The notes beneath the pieces are model-generated. The model made no database searches, was not told the origin of the DNA, and was given only the letters and a program-made list of their open reading frames with translations. A program made the translations under genes and the position numbers. A stretch of DNA of 64,000 nucleotides, taken from the NCBI GenBank assembly GCA_024760905.1, contig CM045732.1:53540996-53604995 (forward strand), given 5' to 3'. Of this stretch, positions 22,653-34,849 are shown one piece after another; position 1 is the first letter of the stretch; each line of letters opens with the position of its first letter. This stretch comes from Plotosus lineatus (lineage: Eukaryota > Chordata > Actinopteri > Siluriformes > Plotosidae).

Positions 22653-22794
22653 GGTCTGGTCTGGTACCTTCCGAGTCACAGGACAATTCTTGGCAACCTG
22701 CCATGAAGGATAACGCCTTGATTATCATCTTCATGGAGGTTTTCTTGGCAAGGATAGTGCAGTGGTTTGCCATTGCCTTCTGCACAATTCGAAC

Positions 22795-22990
22795 CTATGG
22801 GCAATTTAGAATGGCCAATTAACCTACCGTGCATGTTTTTGGACTGTGGGAGGAAACCGGAGTACCCAGAGGAAACCCACGTGAGCACCGGGAGAACATG
22901 CAAACCACACATAAACGCCCAGGCCTGGAATTGAACCCTGGCCTTCTTTCTGTGAGGCGAACGTGATAACCACTACGCCATCGTGCTATA
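22795..22990 (-). mobile_element. SINE, family T (T6)
   Basis: On the minus strand: GATGGCGTAGTGGTTATCACG head with B-box GGGTTCAATTCC, and the CATGTTCTCCCGGTGCTCAC body. The sequence beyond its 3' side (22655-22795) does not carry the 3' module of other T copies. Confidence 0.75.
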
Positions 22991-23387
22991 TATATGCAGA
23001 AGAATTAAATAAATAGCAGAAGGTGATTCAAAAAAGCAGTAAATAAAAATGCTCTTCATATTTAAGGAGAGAGTGAAACAGAACATATGGTATGAAGTTC
23101 ACTGTTTTTATTGGTAGTTGCACTTATAGTACAAAAATCACTTAACTGTATTTGGACTACAGTAACACACACAACACTAGGTGCGTTATCACAGACCTAT
23201 GAGTGATCGCAATGATTCTTTGTGTGTTTACAAATATATATCAATCACATTAAGGAAGTTTTGTCAATAAAGTTCGATTTGAAATATTACTTTTTACCCA
23301 GAGTCTTGAGACTATTGCTGTATGTGCATTGGTTAAACATTAACATACATCAAAACAATCCAAAAAAAAACCCCAAAAGTCACTTAC

Positions 23388-23864
23388 TGGACTTGGTTGA
23401 GGCAGGAAGTTGTTGACACGCGAGATGCTCCACATGCCTTCCAGGTACTGCTGGGTCTGAATGGTTACAGAGTTGAGTGCTCCACTCAGAGCACCTCCTC
23501 CCACTGTGACCTGGACACTTGGCTTGGTGCTGGACGTCCAACCAACACCCCGCCGATGTTCTGCAACAGGCACCATACTATGGGTTGAGTGAGGGATTCT
23601 TGATGCAGGGGACCTGGAAGTGAGTGTGAGCACACCATGGGTAGTCACTTTGGTTGGCTGCCCAGAGAAGGGTTTTGAGGGCAGAACTGGAACAGCTGGC
23701 AAATCTGTGCCAATGCACACGTCCTTCAGAGCCTGGAGAGCCTGCTGCCTTAACTGTCGCATGGGGGTGGCACAAACCGTGCATTTTGCCCCCTCATGCC
23801 CTCCATGTACTGGCCAGTCTGGCACCTGCAACTGGTCAAAGAGGAACGTGGCGAAACCAGGGTC
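23388..23864 (-). CDS. kif26a: kif26a-like N-terminal exon
   Basis: A 477-bp internal exon of exactly 159 codons on the minus strand, phase 0 at both ends. The acceptor is TTTGTTTTCACAG (next to 23865) and the donor GTAAGTGAC (from 23387). It begins DPGFATFLFDQLQVPDW, contains a zinc-like CxxC (residues 28-31) followed by a QLRQQAL helix, has a Pro/Ser/Thr-rich middle, and ends with a VQVTVGGGALSGAL block and GMWSISRVNNFLP (residues 143-155). This layout matches the N-terminal region of KIF26 kinesins. The GMWSxSRVNxFLP block matches KIF26A better than KIF26B as I recall those proteins. KIF26A is an atypical kinesin that binds microtubules but lacks normal ATPase activity and damps GDNF-Ret/Grb2 signalling in enteric neurons. 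A teleost-duplicated paralogue cannot be told apart. Confidence 0.85.
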
Positions 23865-25077
23865 CTGTGAAAACAAAGAGTAACGAGGTATTCAAGTTAA
23901 CAGCTTTATTTCAGTTCTGCTATATGTACAGGATATAGACAGTGTTCACGTGCCATTCCCCCAATCAAAACACAGAAGCACATAAACAAAACATGAAACG
24001 GGGCATGCCTTTGTTTTTCTAAAACAGAGTAATTCAGAAATATTTACAAGAACACCCAGGAACACTTGCACTCCTAAATCTTTTGTTTTTCAGCTGATAT
24101 AAAGAAGGGAAGGGCAAACACTGCAAATTATCTCTGATTCAGCAATAATAAAGTTTAAAATAAAACACATCAATTCCACATAGACTCACATTTGTGCAAG
24201 GGCCATACTACAATAACACACACACACACACACACTTTGCAATACAGCTACATGGTACATGTTACAAGCTTGGGCATGACTGGTGCTTTAAACACAGGAA
24301 AGTGATCTTGTCTCATACAGAGATGCATACAGAGAAACAAAAACAAACACCTTGCCTCTTGAGAGGTATAAAAGTAGCAAAGCTCTGTCATTGTGGACAG
24401 AGACAGGGGCTGAGTAAATATTTATAGGACCTCTGAGATTCACACATGGACAGTGGTAATCATGATGAGAGTGAGCGTTGACACATTCACAGAGCTGAGC
24501 AGATGATCACCTGCCTTCATCTATGCAATGCATGTAATGTATGACACCAGAGAATGACAACTACACAAAGTAAAATATATTATGGTATGGTACTGTAACT
24601 GTCATCCAGGACCTCTCCACAGCTCTGTGCTTCAATGTAGGTGCTCACTGCTGTAGTATGTACATACATATAATACAAATTAAGTTCAATGATATCAGTG
24701 AATCAGATTACATTCATCCTTGTATCAGCACCCTACAACCTACCCACTGATGATAATCAATCATATTATAAACACTCTGCTCGGGGATTTTCGGAACAAT
24801 GGTTGTATTTCTTTCTTTTTTATGGCTGTATTTGTCATAGATCATCCTGTAGCCCTACTGGGAGCAATATCTAAAGGCTTTGGCAGCTAATGGTGGGATT
24901 TGTTAAAGAGTCTCCTTATGGAATCACCCACTCATAATAACGCATGAATTTGTAAAAAGGATCTGAAAGATAAACAACCAGCTACTGTAGCCTGGGAATA
25001 GAAGCAGTGCCAGCGATATAACCTCAGATAGCCAGAGGCCATCTTACAAGCTTTAATGTCCCCAGTATCGCATTGAA

Positions 25078-25079
<2 letters not shown>

Positions 25080-25117
<38 letters not shown>
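25080..25117. repeat. (AC)n microsatellite
   Basis: About 19 AC units. Confidence 0.95.
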
Positions 25118-25123
<6 letters not shown>

Positions 25124-25154
25124 AACACGTATATGTATAGTATACTGTAAAAAA

Positions 25155-25456
25155 AAAGGTAAGTCTGTTGGGTTTTTACACCCGAGCCTGGTGGCTCATC
25201 AGGCCGGTGCTTATCCCCGGTTTCCCTAGCATGAAGCGACCAAGAGTTCAACTCTCCCTGGATGGGACGCTAGTCCATCGCAGGTTACCTTCCCAGTATA
25301 TTTTACTGGTACCCATTTATACTGCTGGGTGAACAGAGACACACTTGTGGTTGAGACCTTACCCAGGGGTCTTAGCACAGTGATGGTCTCAGTGGGATTC
25401 AAACTCACAACCTACCGATCATGAGTGCAGCATCCTAACCTCTACGCCACCGGCCC
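25155..25456 (-). mobile_element. tRNA-headed SINE, family U (U1)
   Basis: On the minus strand the head is GGTGGCGTAGAGGTTAGGAT with a B-box GTTTGAATCCCAC. It continues with GAACAGAGACACACTTGTGG (plus strand) and ends at a TACACCCGAGCC-type tail. The same family is at 35543-35924 and 49504-49820. Confidence 0.8.
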
Positions 25457-26542
25457 CATAGTATACTGTCCTCTCACATTTGTTACCTTACTCCAGGAAC
25501 TCTGACCAATTTTCTCATGTTGCAAATAAGCACTTCGTTGTATTCACACTTGAATTCCTGTGTGCAGCGTTAAGGCTTAATTTATGTAGCATTTCACATA
25601 GTAACCCCTTTCTGTTCCTGGTGCATTGTGGGGGTTGTAGGCTTTACTGTGGTAGTGAGAAGTCAAGACTTGAGCTGGCAGGAAGGTTAAATAGAACTAA
25701 ATTGGACAAGATTATGTTTCAGGAGGCCGTGATGGAAAAGTGAGGAAAATCACAGATACAGCAAGTGAATCAGACAAGGCAGGAGAACAATAGTGATAAA
25801 ATAAGAGAAAAGTAGACATGATTCTGGTTACACACCTGGCCTGGAGGTTTGAAGGCCATTGTGTTACTTCATTGACAGTCACTTTATGAAACTCTGGGGA
25901 TGAATAAAAGCCTACACTATCTTCCGATTAGGAGCCAGTGAAGAACAGTGGAGAGAACTGAAGAATAAATGACTGCATGCCCTCAATCTGTCTGCCTGCT
26001 GAACTAATAATGATGAGATATAGGCAGAGAGGGGGGAGTGTGACATGGGCTACAGTGAAAGAAAACAGAGGACCGAGAAGATGTAAATATGGGTGATTTG
26101 TGAAAAAAGAAGCAGAAATTGGGAAAACAAGAAAAAAGTCAAATGAAATTGGAGAAAATGACAGGAGAGTGTAAGGAGACGGGAGTGTAACACTGGGCCG
26201 CTTCCAAAACCTTGACACCTGTGTATCTGGAAAATATGGTCTCAGCTGTGTGCACTCAACAATGCAAACAAAAAAATACAGACGTCTCTCTTTCGTTTGC
26301 TTTTTTGCCAAGTCTAATTTTACCATCCTCATTTTGTAGACCAAAGCTATAACACAATAATCATACCCTAGATGTCAAATCAATATACAGTATAATCATA
26401 ATGTCCTGAATTCTTCTTTTCAATCCAAGTCAAATTTTACAGCTAAAACTATATTAACAGCTATTTACAAACAAAAAAAACAACCAGATCTTCTCTTTGA
26501 ACCATTTTATATATATATATATATATATTTGATTCTCAATGG

Positions 26543-26740
26543 GGTAGCATTGGGGCATAGAGGTCAGCATGTCTGTCTCACAGCAAAAAAGTTCAAGTCT
26601 CCTGTGTGGTCTCCTGTGTGGAGTATGCATGTTCTATCTCTGCTTGAATAAATTTCCTCTGAGTACCCCGGTTTCCTCGCACAGCACAAAGACATGCACA
26701 TTACCTAAATAGCAACAGCCCTAAATACAAAATACCTTTT
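26543..26740 (+). mobile_element. Diverged SINE, family T (T7)
   Basis: Recognisable by GTCTGTCTCACAGCAAAAAAG, GTGTGGAGTATGCATGTTC and CGGTTTCCTCGCACAG. A short internal duplication (CTCCTGTGTGGT) sits near 26600. The 3' module is lost. Confidence 0.65.
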
Positions 26741-26765
26741 CAGAAATAAGTGTAATTTAACAGTA

Positions 26766-27137
26766 CAGGGATCCCTCGCTATTTCATGCTTCAATTCATA
26801 CGGCTTCAGTGCATCAGGTTTTTTTTTTTTTTTTAATATTCATCAAATTAAAAAATAAGGAAATTAAGGAAGAATTGGGGAAATGGTTAAGGAAAATGCC
26901 ACAAAAGCAAGGCCAATTATACAAAAAAGCCCTAAGCAAACACCAAACAAAAAACAACCCAAAATCTCCCATCAAAACTAGTTACATTTTTGTGAGGTGT
27001 GTATCTGAGTGTGTGCTGAGAGTCTGCATGTGTGTGTATTTATATTTTATTTACATCTTATGCATTATTTTTGAATGTCTAATTGTTATTATAAGTATTT
27101 ATTGATATGATATACACATATACATGTACGTATACAT

Positions 27138-27172
<35 letters not shown>

Positions 27173-27251
27173 GAGGTGATCCAACTTTGCAGAATTCGAT
27201 GGGCGCAGGGGATCTCGGTCCCAATCAACCATGGAAAGTGAGGGATCCCTG
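26766..27251 (-). mobile_element. MER2-like element A2
   Basis: Termini CAGGGATCCCTCGCTATTTC and its partner AGTGAGGGATCCCTG, flanked by TA (26764-26765 and 27252-27253). Reversed relative to A1. It contains a (GT)n run at about 27139-27169. Confidence 0.85.
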
Positions 27252-27299
27252 TATACAAAAATGGATGGAGCAAAATAAAATTCTTGAGGAAAATCTTCT

Positions 27300-27437
27300 T
27301 CCCTCTTTCAGACAGAAAGAAGATTCATATTTCAACACGACTCTGACACAGAGCTGATCACAGAGTGCCTGAGAGAGAAAAGGCTGAATGCTGAATGTCC
27401 TTGCATAGCCTGGTCAGAGCCCAGATTTAAACCCTAT
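27300..27437 (+). pseudogene. Tc1-like transposase relic, left part
   Basis: A frame near 27408-27437 reads PGQSPDLNPIEK, the conserved block preceding the last catalytic residue of Tc1/mariner transposases. Upstream is too diverged to read. The relic is interrupted by the SINE at 27452-27791 and seems to resume at 27806 (TGGAATGACAATTG). Frames are not continuous. Confidence 0.6.
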
Positions 27438-27451
27438 TGAAAAATCTATGG

Positions 27452-27791
27452 CAGTGGTGGCCTGGTGGTAAAGCTGCTGGATCACTGATCCAAAGGTTGG
27501 GGGTTCAAATCCCACTCTCCACAGGTTGTCACTGTCCCCCCCAGTGCAGATAACTGGGTTATCAAAGGCTGGCCATGTCTCTCACTGTCTATGGTGTGAG
27601 GCTATAAAAGAACCACTGCTGACTTTCAACAAGAGTAGCTGCAAAGCCGTCAGTGTGTTTCCACCCTGCAATGGACTAGCGAGCTGTCCAGGGGTATACT
27701 CTGCCCTTGCCCAGAGTTGGCTGGTATGGGCGTTAGCCTCCCTGCGACCCTAATTAGGATTAAGCAGTTACAGAAAATAAACAATGTATGA
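27452..27791 (+). mobile_element. SINE, family S (S2), with target duplication
   Basis: A complete copy: A-box-like TGGCCTGGTGGT, B-box GGGTTCAAATCCC, GGCCATGTCTCTCACTG, and a 3' module ending CCCTAATTAGGATTAAGCAG. It is flanked by a 14-bp duplication TGAAAAATCTATGG / TGAAAAATTTATGG (27438-27451 and 27792-27805, one mismatch). The insertion site is the Tc1-like transposase relic. Confidence 0.9.
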
Positions 27792-28139
27792 TGAAAAATT
27801 TATGGAATGACAATTGCAGTCAATCAGTGGTTACCATCCAAAATGGTAACTTCAACAGTTCTGTAAAGAAGAGTGAGTCTAATGTAATCGAATGTAGATG
27901 TGCATAGTTGGTTGAGAAGTATCCCAGCAGACACTAAAGGATGATCCTTTAACCATCTCAGTGATTATTTTTTTAATGAAACTATTGTTTTAAACTTGGT
28001 AGTTATAAGGTGCACTGAGTAAATACAGCTGAAAAAGTATTTGTGTGTCTTCATTTCAGCCTTGTTATGTTCAGTGATGTTTTGAAAGAGTATTTTTTCG
28101 ATACTCACTGTATGTTGTATCTTCCACAGAAGTACAGTA

Positions 28140-28685
28140 CAGGGATTCCTCACTTTCCACGGTTAATTGGGACCAAGATCCCCCCGACCACCGAATTCCG
28201 CGAAGTAGGATCCCCCCCACCCCCCACCCCACCCCCCAACTGACATATACTTACATGTATATATGTATATAATATCAATAAATACATATTCAATACTATA
28301 AATGCTTATAATAACAATGAAACATTCAAAAATAATGCATACGATGTAAATACAATATAAATACATACACATGCAGATGCGCGTGTACGCACTCAGATGC
28401 GCACCTCACAAAAATGTAAGTAGTTTTGATTGGAGGTTTTGGGTTGTTTTCTGTTTTGTGTTTGTTTCGGGGTTTTTTGGTTTTTGGGGGTTTTTTGTTT
28501 GTTTTTGTTTTTTGCATAATTGGCCTTGTTTTTTGAGGCATTTTTCTTAACTTTCCTTAATAGGGAAAAACTCTATTCTTCCTTAATTTCTTTATTTTTT
28601 TAATTCGATGAATATTTTTTATTTAAAAAAATCACGATGCACTGAAGCCGCATGAATAGAAGTACGAAGTAGCGAGGGATCCCTG
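28140..28685 (+). mobile_element. MER2-like element A3
   Basis: CAGGGATTCCTCACTTTCCA at the left, GCGAGGGATCCCTG at the right, TA on both sides (28138-28139 and 28686-28687). It is 546 bp, with a C-rich stretch near 28212-28240 and long G/T-rich runs. Confidence 0.85.
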
Positions 28686-28913
28686 TATATCAATCTGTGC
28701 ACTTCAATCAAAGTATGTACTGTATATCAAACTGCTTAAGCTGTTACAGGCTGAAGATTACTTTATCTCATGCGTTTTGCTTTGTTTTCATATTAATGTT
28801 GAAATGTTGTCTACTCTGTTTGTACAGCTATTTTTTTTTAATTTAAGCTTTATCTAAATAACTAAACTAAAAATAGCTGAAGAAAAACATGGAAAAATCC
28901 TAACTCCTAAACT

Positions 28914-28923
28914 CACACACACA

Positions 28924-28969
<46 letters not shown>
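28914..28969. repeat. (AC)n microsatellite
   Basis: About 27 AC units with one AT interruption. Confidence 0.95.
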
Positions 28970-28971
<2 letters not shown>

Positions 28972-29469
28972 ATGAAATCAGATGTATAAAATTTGTGAAC
29001 TTGTCATGCTGCTGTGCTTAATTCTCTCTATGACAAACCAGAAAAAGTTTCATTAACACTGCCTTCTTTTCACATAATCCTTCCATCAACATTCTCTTCA
29101 CAACTGTACAAATAAGTGTATTGCAAATGGAATACATTGCACATGCTGTTGCTTTGTTAGACAAGTAAAGAAATCAAGCGGATGACAAAAAAATGTAACA
29201 TATTCACCAAAGAAAGGACAGATGCCATGAAAAAAAGCATCTATGTTTATATGAGAGACTTTAAAGACTTTTCTATTCTGCATGTTGTCTACTGTACACA
29301 GATACAAACTGATGCTTTTGCTGATTATGGTCCATCAGACATCAGTGCATTGACAGATTCATAACAATCTAACCACTAATGGAAGGCACACAGACTGTGC
29401 CCAGTGAGGATTTGAGGTTCTCTAAAGTGAAGCTTAAAGTAATTTAATACACTGTAAATACAAATTGAC

Positions 29470-29960
29470 ATAGTGTTATTAGCTTTATGGTGAACAGCTG
29501 GGGCCAGCAGGATGCCAAGCCACTTTTCACGCAGGTAGATGAAATAATGGATTTCCCCATGAGCATATCAGGGCTGTGGAGATGACAAAAGCAGCTGCTG
29601 CTACAATGCCCACAGTGACACAAAATGAGAGCAGGGATTTCTCACAGCAAGCCATTAACACAGATTACACTGACTGGGCTCTAAAGACCTCATCCAGCCC
29701 TAATCTCAACTGACCTTCTCACACACATGCCCGAGTCACTCCTCGGGATCAGAGATTTCGCTCGTGCAGGGCGCTGAGTAGGACCCCTGTGGGTTTAATG
29801 ACGGTCAGCAGCAGACTTGCAGGGAGAGCATGCATGTGTGGCTGCTGATTGGTCGTTTCTTGTGTTTACCATTGATTTTGGTGATAAAAGCTCCGATGGT
29901 CTGAAGCTAATCATGTCACCAGGTCATGCATGCTGAAAAAACTTCTTGGTAAGCGATCAG
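29470..29960. promoter_or_regulatory. Repeat-free block, candidate conserved noncoding element
   Basis: About 500 bp of balanced composition with no microsatellite or repeat signature, unlike both flanks. No coding frame of note. A candidate only because of its texture. Confidence 0.2.
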
Positions 29961-30642
29961 GCTGGGTTCTGCCAGAGACTCAAGACCATGCATTTACTAG
30001 AACAATACAGAACCAGCATCAGTTGTAGTGTTTGTTTAAAAAAAACCCAAAAAACTCCATCCCCTTTAAGAGCTTACTGTAGCCCAAAGAGAGATGGAGG
30101 AGTGAAATGAATGATAAGTGCCGACCTGTAACCAGCAAGCATACAGACAGGAGACAGAATGCCCTCAGAAACCATATGTTTTTGTCTGCATCAGCTAATA
30201 TGATAAAGCACGGTTGTAAATTTGATTTACGTTTCTCGAAGACATTTTGTCATGATTTCTCATAGTAGTTCTCTTTTTTTTACACTGAAACAGAAACAGA
30301 GTATCATATAAACAATTGAATTTATTTGAGAAAGCACAAACTAAATCAAGATCAGCAGGCCGGAAGAAAGTCTATTTATTCTTCAAGAGACATGTTTCAT
30401 TTAATCTGAATTTGTAATTATAGTTGAAAGCCTTGATCAGAATATATTTCAGAGCTATAAGTACTTCAATGCTGATTAATATAATTATGCAAATGTTCAT
30501 AAAATGCACTACAGGACAATTGATAATAATTCAGAAACGAGTACAAAATATTACACTTATTTTATTCAACCTCGATAAGAAATATGGCAAGAAAAAGACA
30601 TAAATCTTCAACAAATGATACTGCTGAATAACTGCTGAACAC

Positions 30643-30911
30643 TTTATTCATTCATTCATTTTCTGAACGGCTTAATCAGAATTAGGGTTGCACGGACGCT
30701 GGTGCCCATCTTGGCCGACTCTGGTTGAGGACAATGCACACCATGAACAGCTTGTCAGGCCATCACAGGGCAGAAACACACTGACAGCTATGCAGCCTAC
30801 CACGGCTGTCCTTTGATAGTCCAGTTAGCAGCACTGGGGAATCAACAGTAACAACCCGATGACCTTCAGATCAGAAATCCAGCATTCTACCACCAGGCAA
30901 CCACTGCCCCT
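30643..30911 (-). mobile_element. Diverged SINE, family S (S3)
   Basis: On the plus strand it opens with (ATTC)n, the reverse of the GAAT tail, then AATCAGAATTAGGGTTGCACG. It closes with CACCAGGCAACCACTGCCCC, the reversed tRNA-like head. Many substitutions: an old copy. Confidence 0.75.
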
Positions 30912-31507
30912 GCTGGCCACTTCTCTACATCAAAGATCATTCATGTTGCAATCATTTGCAATGATGTAGAAATCATACTCTGTCGCGGTGTCATCGTATA
31001 TCTTTCATTCTGGCTGGTGTCTGTTTGGATTTTAGATTCCTTCCATCTCTGACATAGTGTGTGTATTTTTATAATTTCTGAGAATGTTTGTATCCTTTTA
31101 TTTCGAGTCAAACAGGTCAAAAATTATCATTTGACATCACATGCATGTAATTAACTATTACAAAATAAGGGCTGGGAAGGAATTTTTACAGCAATGCAGT
31201 GGTTATACAGTTTCTGCATTTGTGAAAGCAAAATTCATATTTATAAATCAGTATCAGCCAATATTTAGAATTTTCACAAAGTTTCAAAGCAAAAAAAAAA
31301 ACGGGATCAGTGTATCTATAGTTGTAATAAGTCTGCACTTATTCAGAACAACTGAACTTGGTATTAAAGGTCTGTTACCTGCACTACTGCAGTGTATGCA
31401 AGATGATAAAATCAGTTACACAGGTTTGCAAAAGAAACATGCTCTTTGCAGGGTGTATGAATAAGCCCCCCCCCCCAAACATTATCATATTTATGTGCAT
31501 TATCTCT

Positions 31508-31859
31508 TATATCTGTCTTCCTTTCGGCTTTTTCTCTTTTACTCGGGAGTCGCCACAGCAAATCATCTGATTCGCACGTTTGATTTGGCAGAGGTTTTTA
31601 CGTCGGATGCCCTTCCTGTCACAACCCTTTTAGCAAGGGACAGAAACACGCTGACGACTTTGCAGCTACTCTTTACGAAAGTCAGCAATGGTTCTTTTAC
31701 ATGCCTCTCACCATAGACAGTGAGAGACATGGCCCGCCTTTGATAACCCAGTTAGCCGCACTGGGGGGACAGTGACAACCTTGTGGAGAGTGGGACTCGA
31801 ACCCCCAACCTTTTGGATCAGCGATCCAGCGCCCTATACCACTAGACCACCACTGCCCC
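31508..31859 (-). mobile_element. SINE, family S with RTE-type tail (S4)
   Basis: The head and middle are family S (GACTCGAACCCCCAACC, plus strand). The 3' end carries CGGGAGTCGCCACAGC and TTTGATTTGGCAGAGG in place of the CCCTAATTAGG module. S5 (45336) and S11 (54199) have the same alternative tail, which resembles the 3' region of fish RTE-type LINEs. Confidence 0.75.
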
Positions 31860-32569
31860 CTGCATTATCTATTATATAAACATTAATTAAGGCAGGTTTT
31901 AATTATTGTATTATGAAAGTTATATCACACAACTGCAAAGGAAACTTTGGATTTCCTGTGGAATGCAACTCCCATAGTAACTCCCATGTGCTTACACCCT
32001 TCATTTCTGCATTGTGTGCAGCCATAACACATTAGCATTTCTTTTAGTTCAATACCTTGGCCTTGGTAGATCAACTGATGATTCTATTCCTCACTGAGAT
32101 TTGCTCCCATAGGTATAAAGACATATATACTGAAGGGATATTTAGAGAAAGGACATATCTATACCTTTGCTTGTTCCCATATCGCACTGCGATTGTGTGA
32201 TTGGCAGATTGCGCGTTTCCGCTTGACCTGCTGAAATGGACCAACTGCATGTGATATGATCTGCCTATCTAATTGTTAAATATGTAAAAATAAACAAATC
32301 ATCTGGCTTTAGTTGCATGTAGTGTATACTAAAATAATTATTTGAATTTAATACTATACAGATATAGCGTGTAGTTTTGCTAAACAGTCTCCCATTTTGG
32401 TCTCCATTGAATTCATTTTTATTGGTTAATCTATCGAACAAACGTCTTATGTAAGGTGAGTGATGTTCACACTAATACTATTGGAGTATTAGAGGGGAAA
32501 CTGCTGGGACATAGGCATGATAATCAGCTCCAACCTGGTATGATAATGAGATTGTGATTATTGTTATTA

Positions 32570-33059
32570 CAGGGATCCCTCACTTTCCACGGTTAATGGG
32601 GACCGAGACAACCACCCTCCACCCCCCACCCCACCCCTCCCCACCCCCCACACACGACCGCAGAATTCCGCAAAGTAGGATCGACCCCCCCTTACTGAAG
32701 CATACGTGTATATAATAGCAATAAATACATATTCAACGCTATAAATGCTTATAATAACAATTAAACATTGCAAAATAATCAATAAAATGTAAATAAAATA
32801 TAAATACACATACATACAGACATGCACGCACACATTCAGATGTGCACCACACATAAACATGTAAGTGGTTTTGTTGGGTTGTTGTTTTGTTTTTGTTTAT
32901 TTGGGATTTTGGTATAATTGGCCTTGTTTTGTGGTATTTTCCTTAACTTTTCCCTATTTTTCCTTAAATTCCTTTTTTTTTTTTCGCTGTATATTTTTGA
33001 AAAACCCACGATGCACTGAAGCCGCAGAAACTGAAGCACGATGTAGCGAGGGATCACTG
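32570..33059 (+). mobile_element. MER2-like element A4
   Basis: CAGGGATCCCTCACTTTCCA at the left; the right end GCGAGGGATCACTG has one mismatch. TA on both sides (32568-32569 and 33060-33061). C-rich near 32605-32655. Confidence 0.85.
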
Positions 33060-33191
33060 TATTCCTTTTTTGCAGCTCTAAGTTATGAAACTACTTAAAA
33101 TGGAAATGAATTGATCTCATGCCTAATGTCAGAGCAGAGTAAACTGCTACATTCAGGCTTTTGTCTCGCTGAGGACACTTGTATTTATATA

Positions 33192-33754
33192 CAGGGATCC
33201 CTCGCTACTTCGCGCTTCAATTCATGTGGCTTCAGTGCATGACGGTTTTTTAAAAAAATAAATAAATAAATATTCATTGAATTAAAAAATAAGGAAATTA
33301 AGGAAGAATAGGGGAAAATGTTAAGAAAATGCCACAAAAACAAAGCCAATTATGCAAAAAAAAAAAAACAACCCTAAAATAAAACAAAACAAAAACTATC
33401 CCAAAATCTCCCATCAAAACTACTTACATTGCTGCATCTGTGTGAGCACGCGCATCTGCGCACGTGCGTGCGCATGCATGCATATGTATGTGTGTCGTCT
33501 TCTACTCATGCAATACCATCTGTATGTGGGTGTACAGTATTTATATTTTATTTACATCTTATGTTATTTTTTAATGTTTAATTGTTATTATAAGCATTAA
33601 TTGCATTGAATGTGTATTTATTGATATTATATACACATATACATGCACGTATACGTCAGTCGGGGGGGGGGGTGTGGATGATCCGACTTCGCGGATTTCG
33701 ATGGTCGCATGGGGATCTCGGTCCCAATTAACCGCGGAAGGTGAGGGATCCCTG
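33192..33754 (-). mobile_element. MER2-like element A5
   Basis: CAGGGATCCCTCGCTACTTC at the left and GGTGAGGGATCCCTG at the right, TA flanks (33190-33191 and 33755-33756). Opposite orientation to A4, 132 bp away. At 563 bp it is the longest copy here. Confidence 0.85.
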
Positions 33755-34337
33755 TATGTCCTGCTTCATCAGTCAGTCAATTAAGCTATGTGATTTAAAA
33801 GATTTGTTAAATAATAACAGATAATGCGATTGTATAATCCCAGTCAGCCATGCACTTATTTCACTGATTTTGATGTACAGAAAAAGACTAATAAATCTTG
33901 ATTTTTCATTGCAAATGTAATTTTTGGAAGCCTATGTCTTGTGTGTTTTCAGCATGTTGTGGGGGTAATGTGAAGCATGTAGGTGCTTCTGTTCTATTCA
34001 TGAGAAAATAAAGAAAAAAATACCGGCTGTGAATCAATGAATTTATTTACCCTTCATACATAGTGCATAAGCTCAGTCAGGTACACAGGCAAGTCATCCA
34101 TGAAACGATGAGATGTCCCAACTCGCAACACCATGATGCATCTTTGTGGTTTCATTTATACTCTCAACTACATCTTTCCCCCACTTTAATCTTCTTTGTT
34201 CATGACCCCTCTGACCTCTTTCAAAGACCTAAGTGTGGTCTTAATAGACTGAGATTTAGAAAATGTTTACAGGGGACAAACCTAGCTCCCAGTTCAGCCA
34301 AGCAAAATAACATAAAGATGTTTGACGATAACTTTTA

Positions 34338-34339
<2 letters not shown>

Positions 34340-34370
<31 letters not shown>
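34340..34370. repeat. (GT)n microsatellite
   Basis: About 15 GT units. Confidence 0.95.
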
Positions 34371-34373
<3 letters not shown>

Positions 34374-34849
34374 TCTCAATTCAGGAAAAGATGACAAAGG
34401 CAGTCATGAAAGCCACTGCACTTTTACAGCAATTCATGACCCTCTTATGTACAGAGCTTATACCCGAGAAGGACAACAGCAGGTTAACAACTAAATGGAT
34501 ACAGCAGCAAGTCCCCCTTAAACTCTGAACCAGGAAAGCACCACTAAAGTGATCTAAAGGCTAGTGATGACTAATAGATCATAAAGAAAGATCTACAGTG
34601 ACAGAAGGCTATTTATACCTTAGGAGGCTTTACAAACAATAAGCACAGACATGCACACTTTAAAGAAATAAATCAGAATCTTTAACCCCGAAATGTAATG
34701 CACTGGCATTCATATACACCCATAAAAGTAAAAACACCGGACATCCTTGCTGTGAGGAGAGCATGCAAACCACTGTGCACCCAATTCAACCAACCCTGGG
34801 CATCCATGCTAACCACTATGCAATCAATTCAGATGTTTCTGAGAACTCA

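Larger units (their letters stand above)
4932..23387 (-). other. kif26a: 18.5-kb kif26a intron
   Basis: The interval between the donor GTAAGTGAC of the exon ending at 23388 and the acceptor TTTCCAG of the exon at 4931. It contains A1, SINE relics and a complete LTR retrotransposon in the same transcriptional orientation as the gene, so the element's own poly(A) signal lies in the sense direction within the intron. Confidence 0.65.

Noticed and set aside
25928..26344. 138-codon minus-strand open frame
   Set aside because: Hydrophobic, low-complexity translation with no recognisable domain or splice context.
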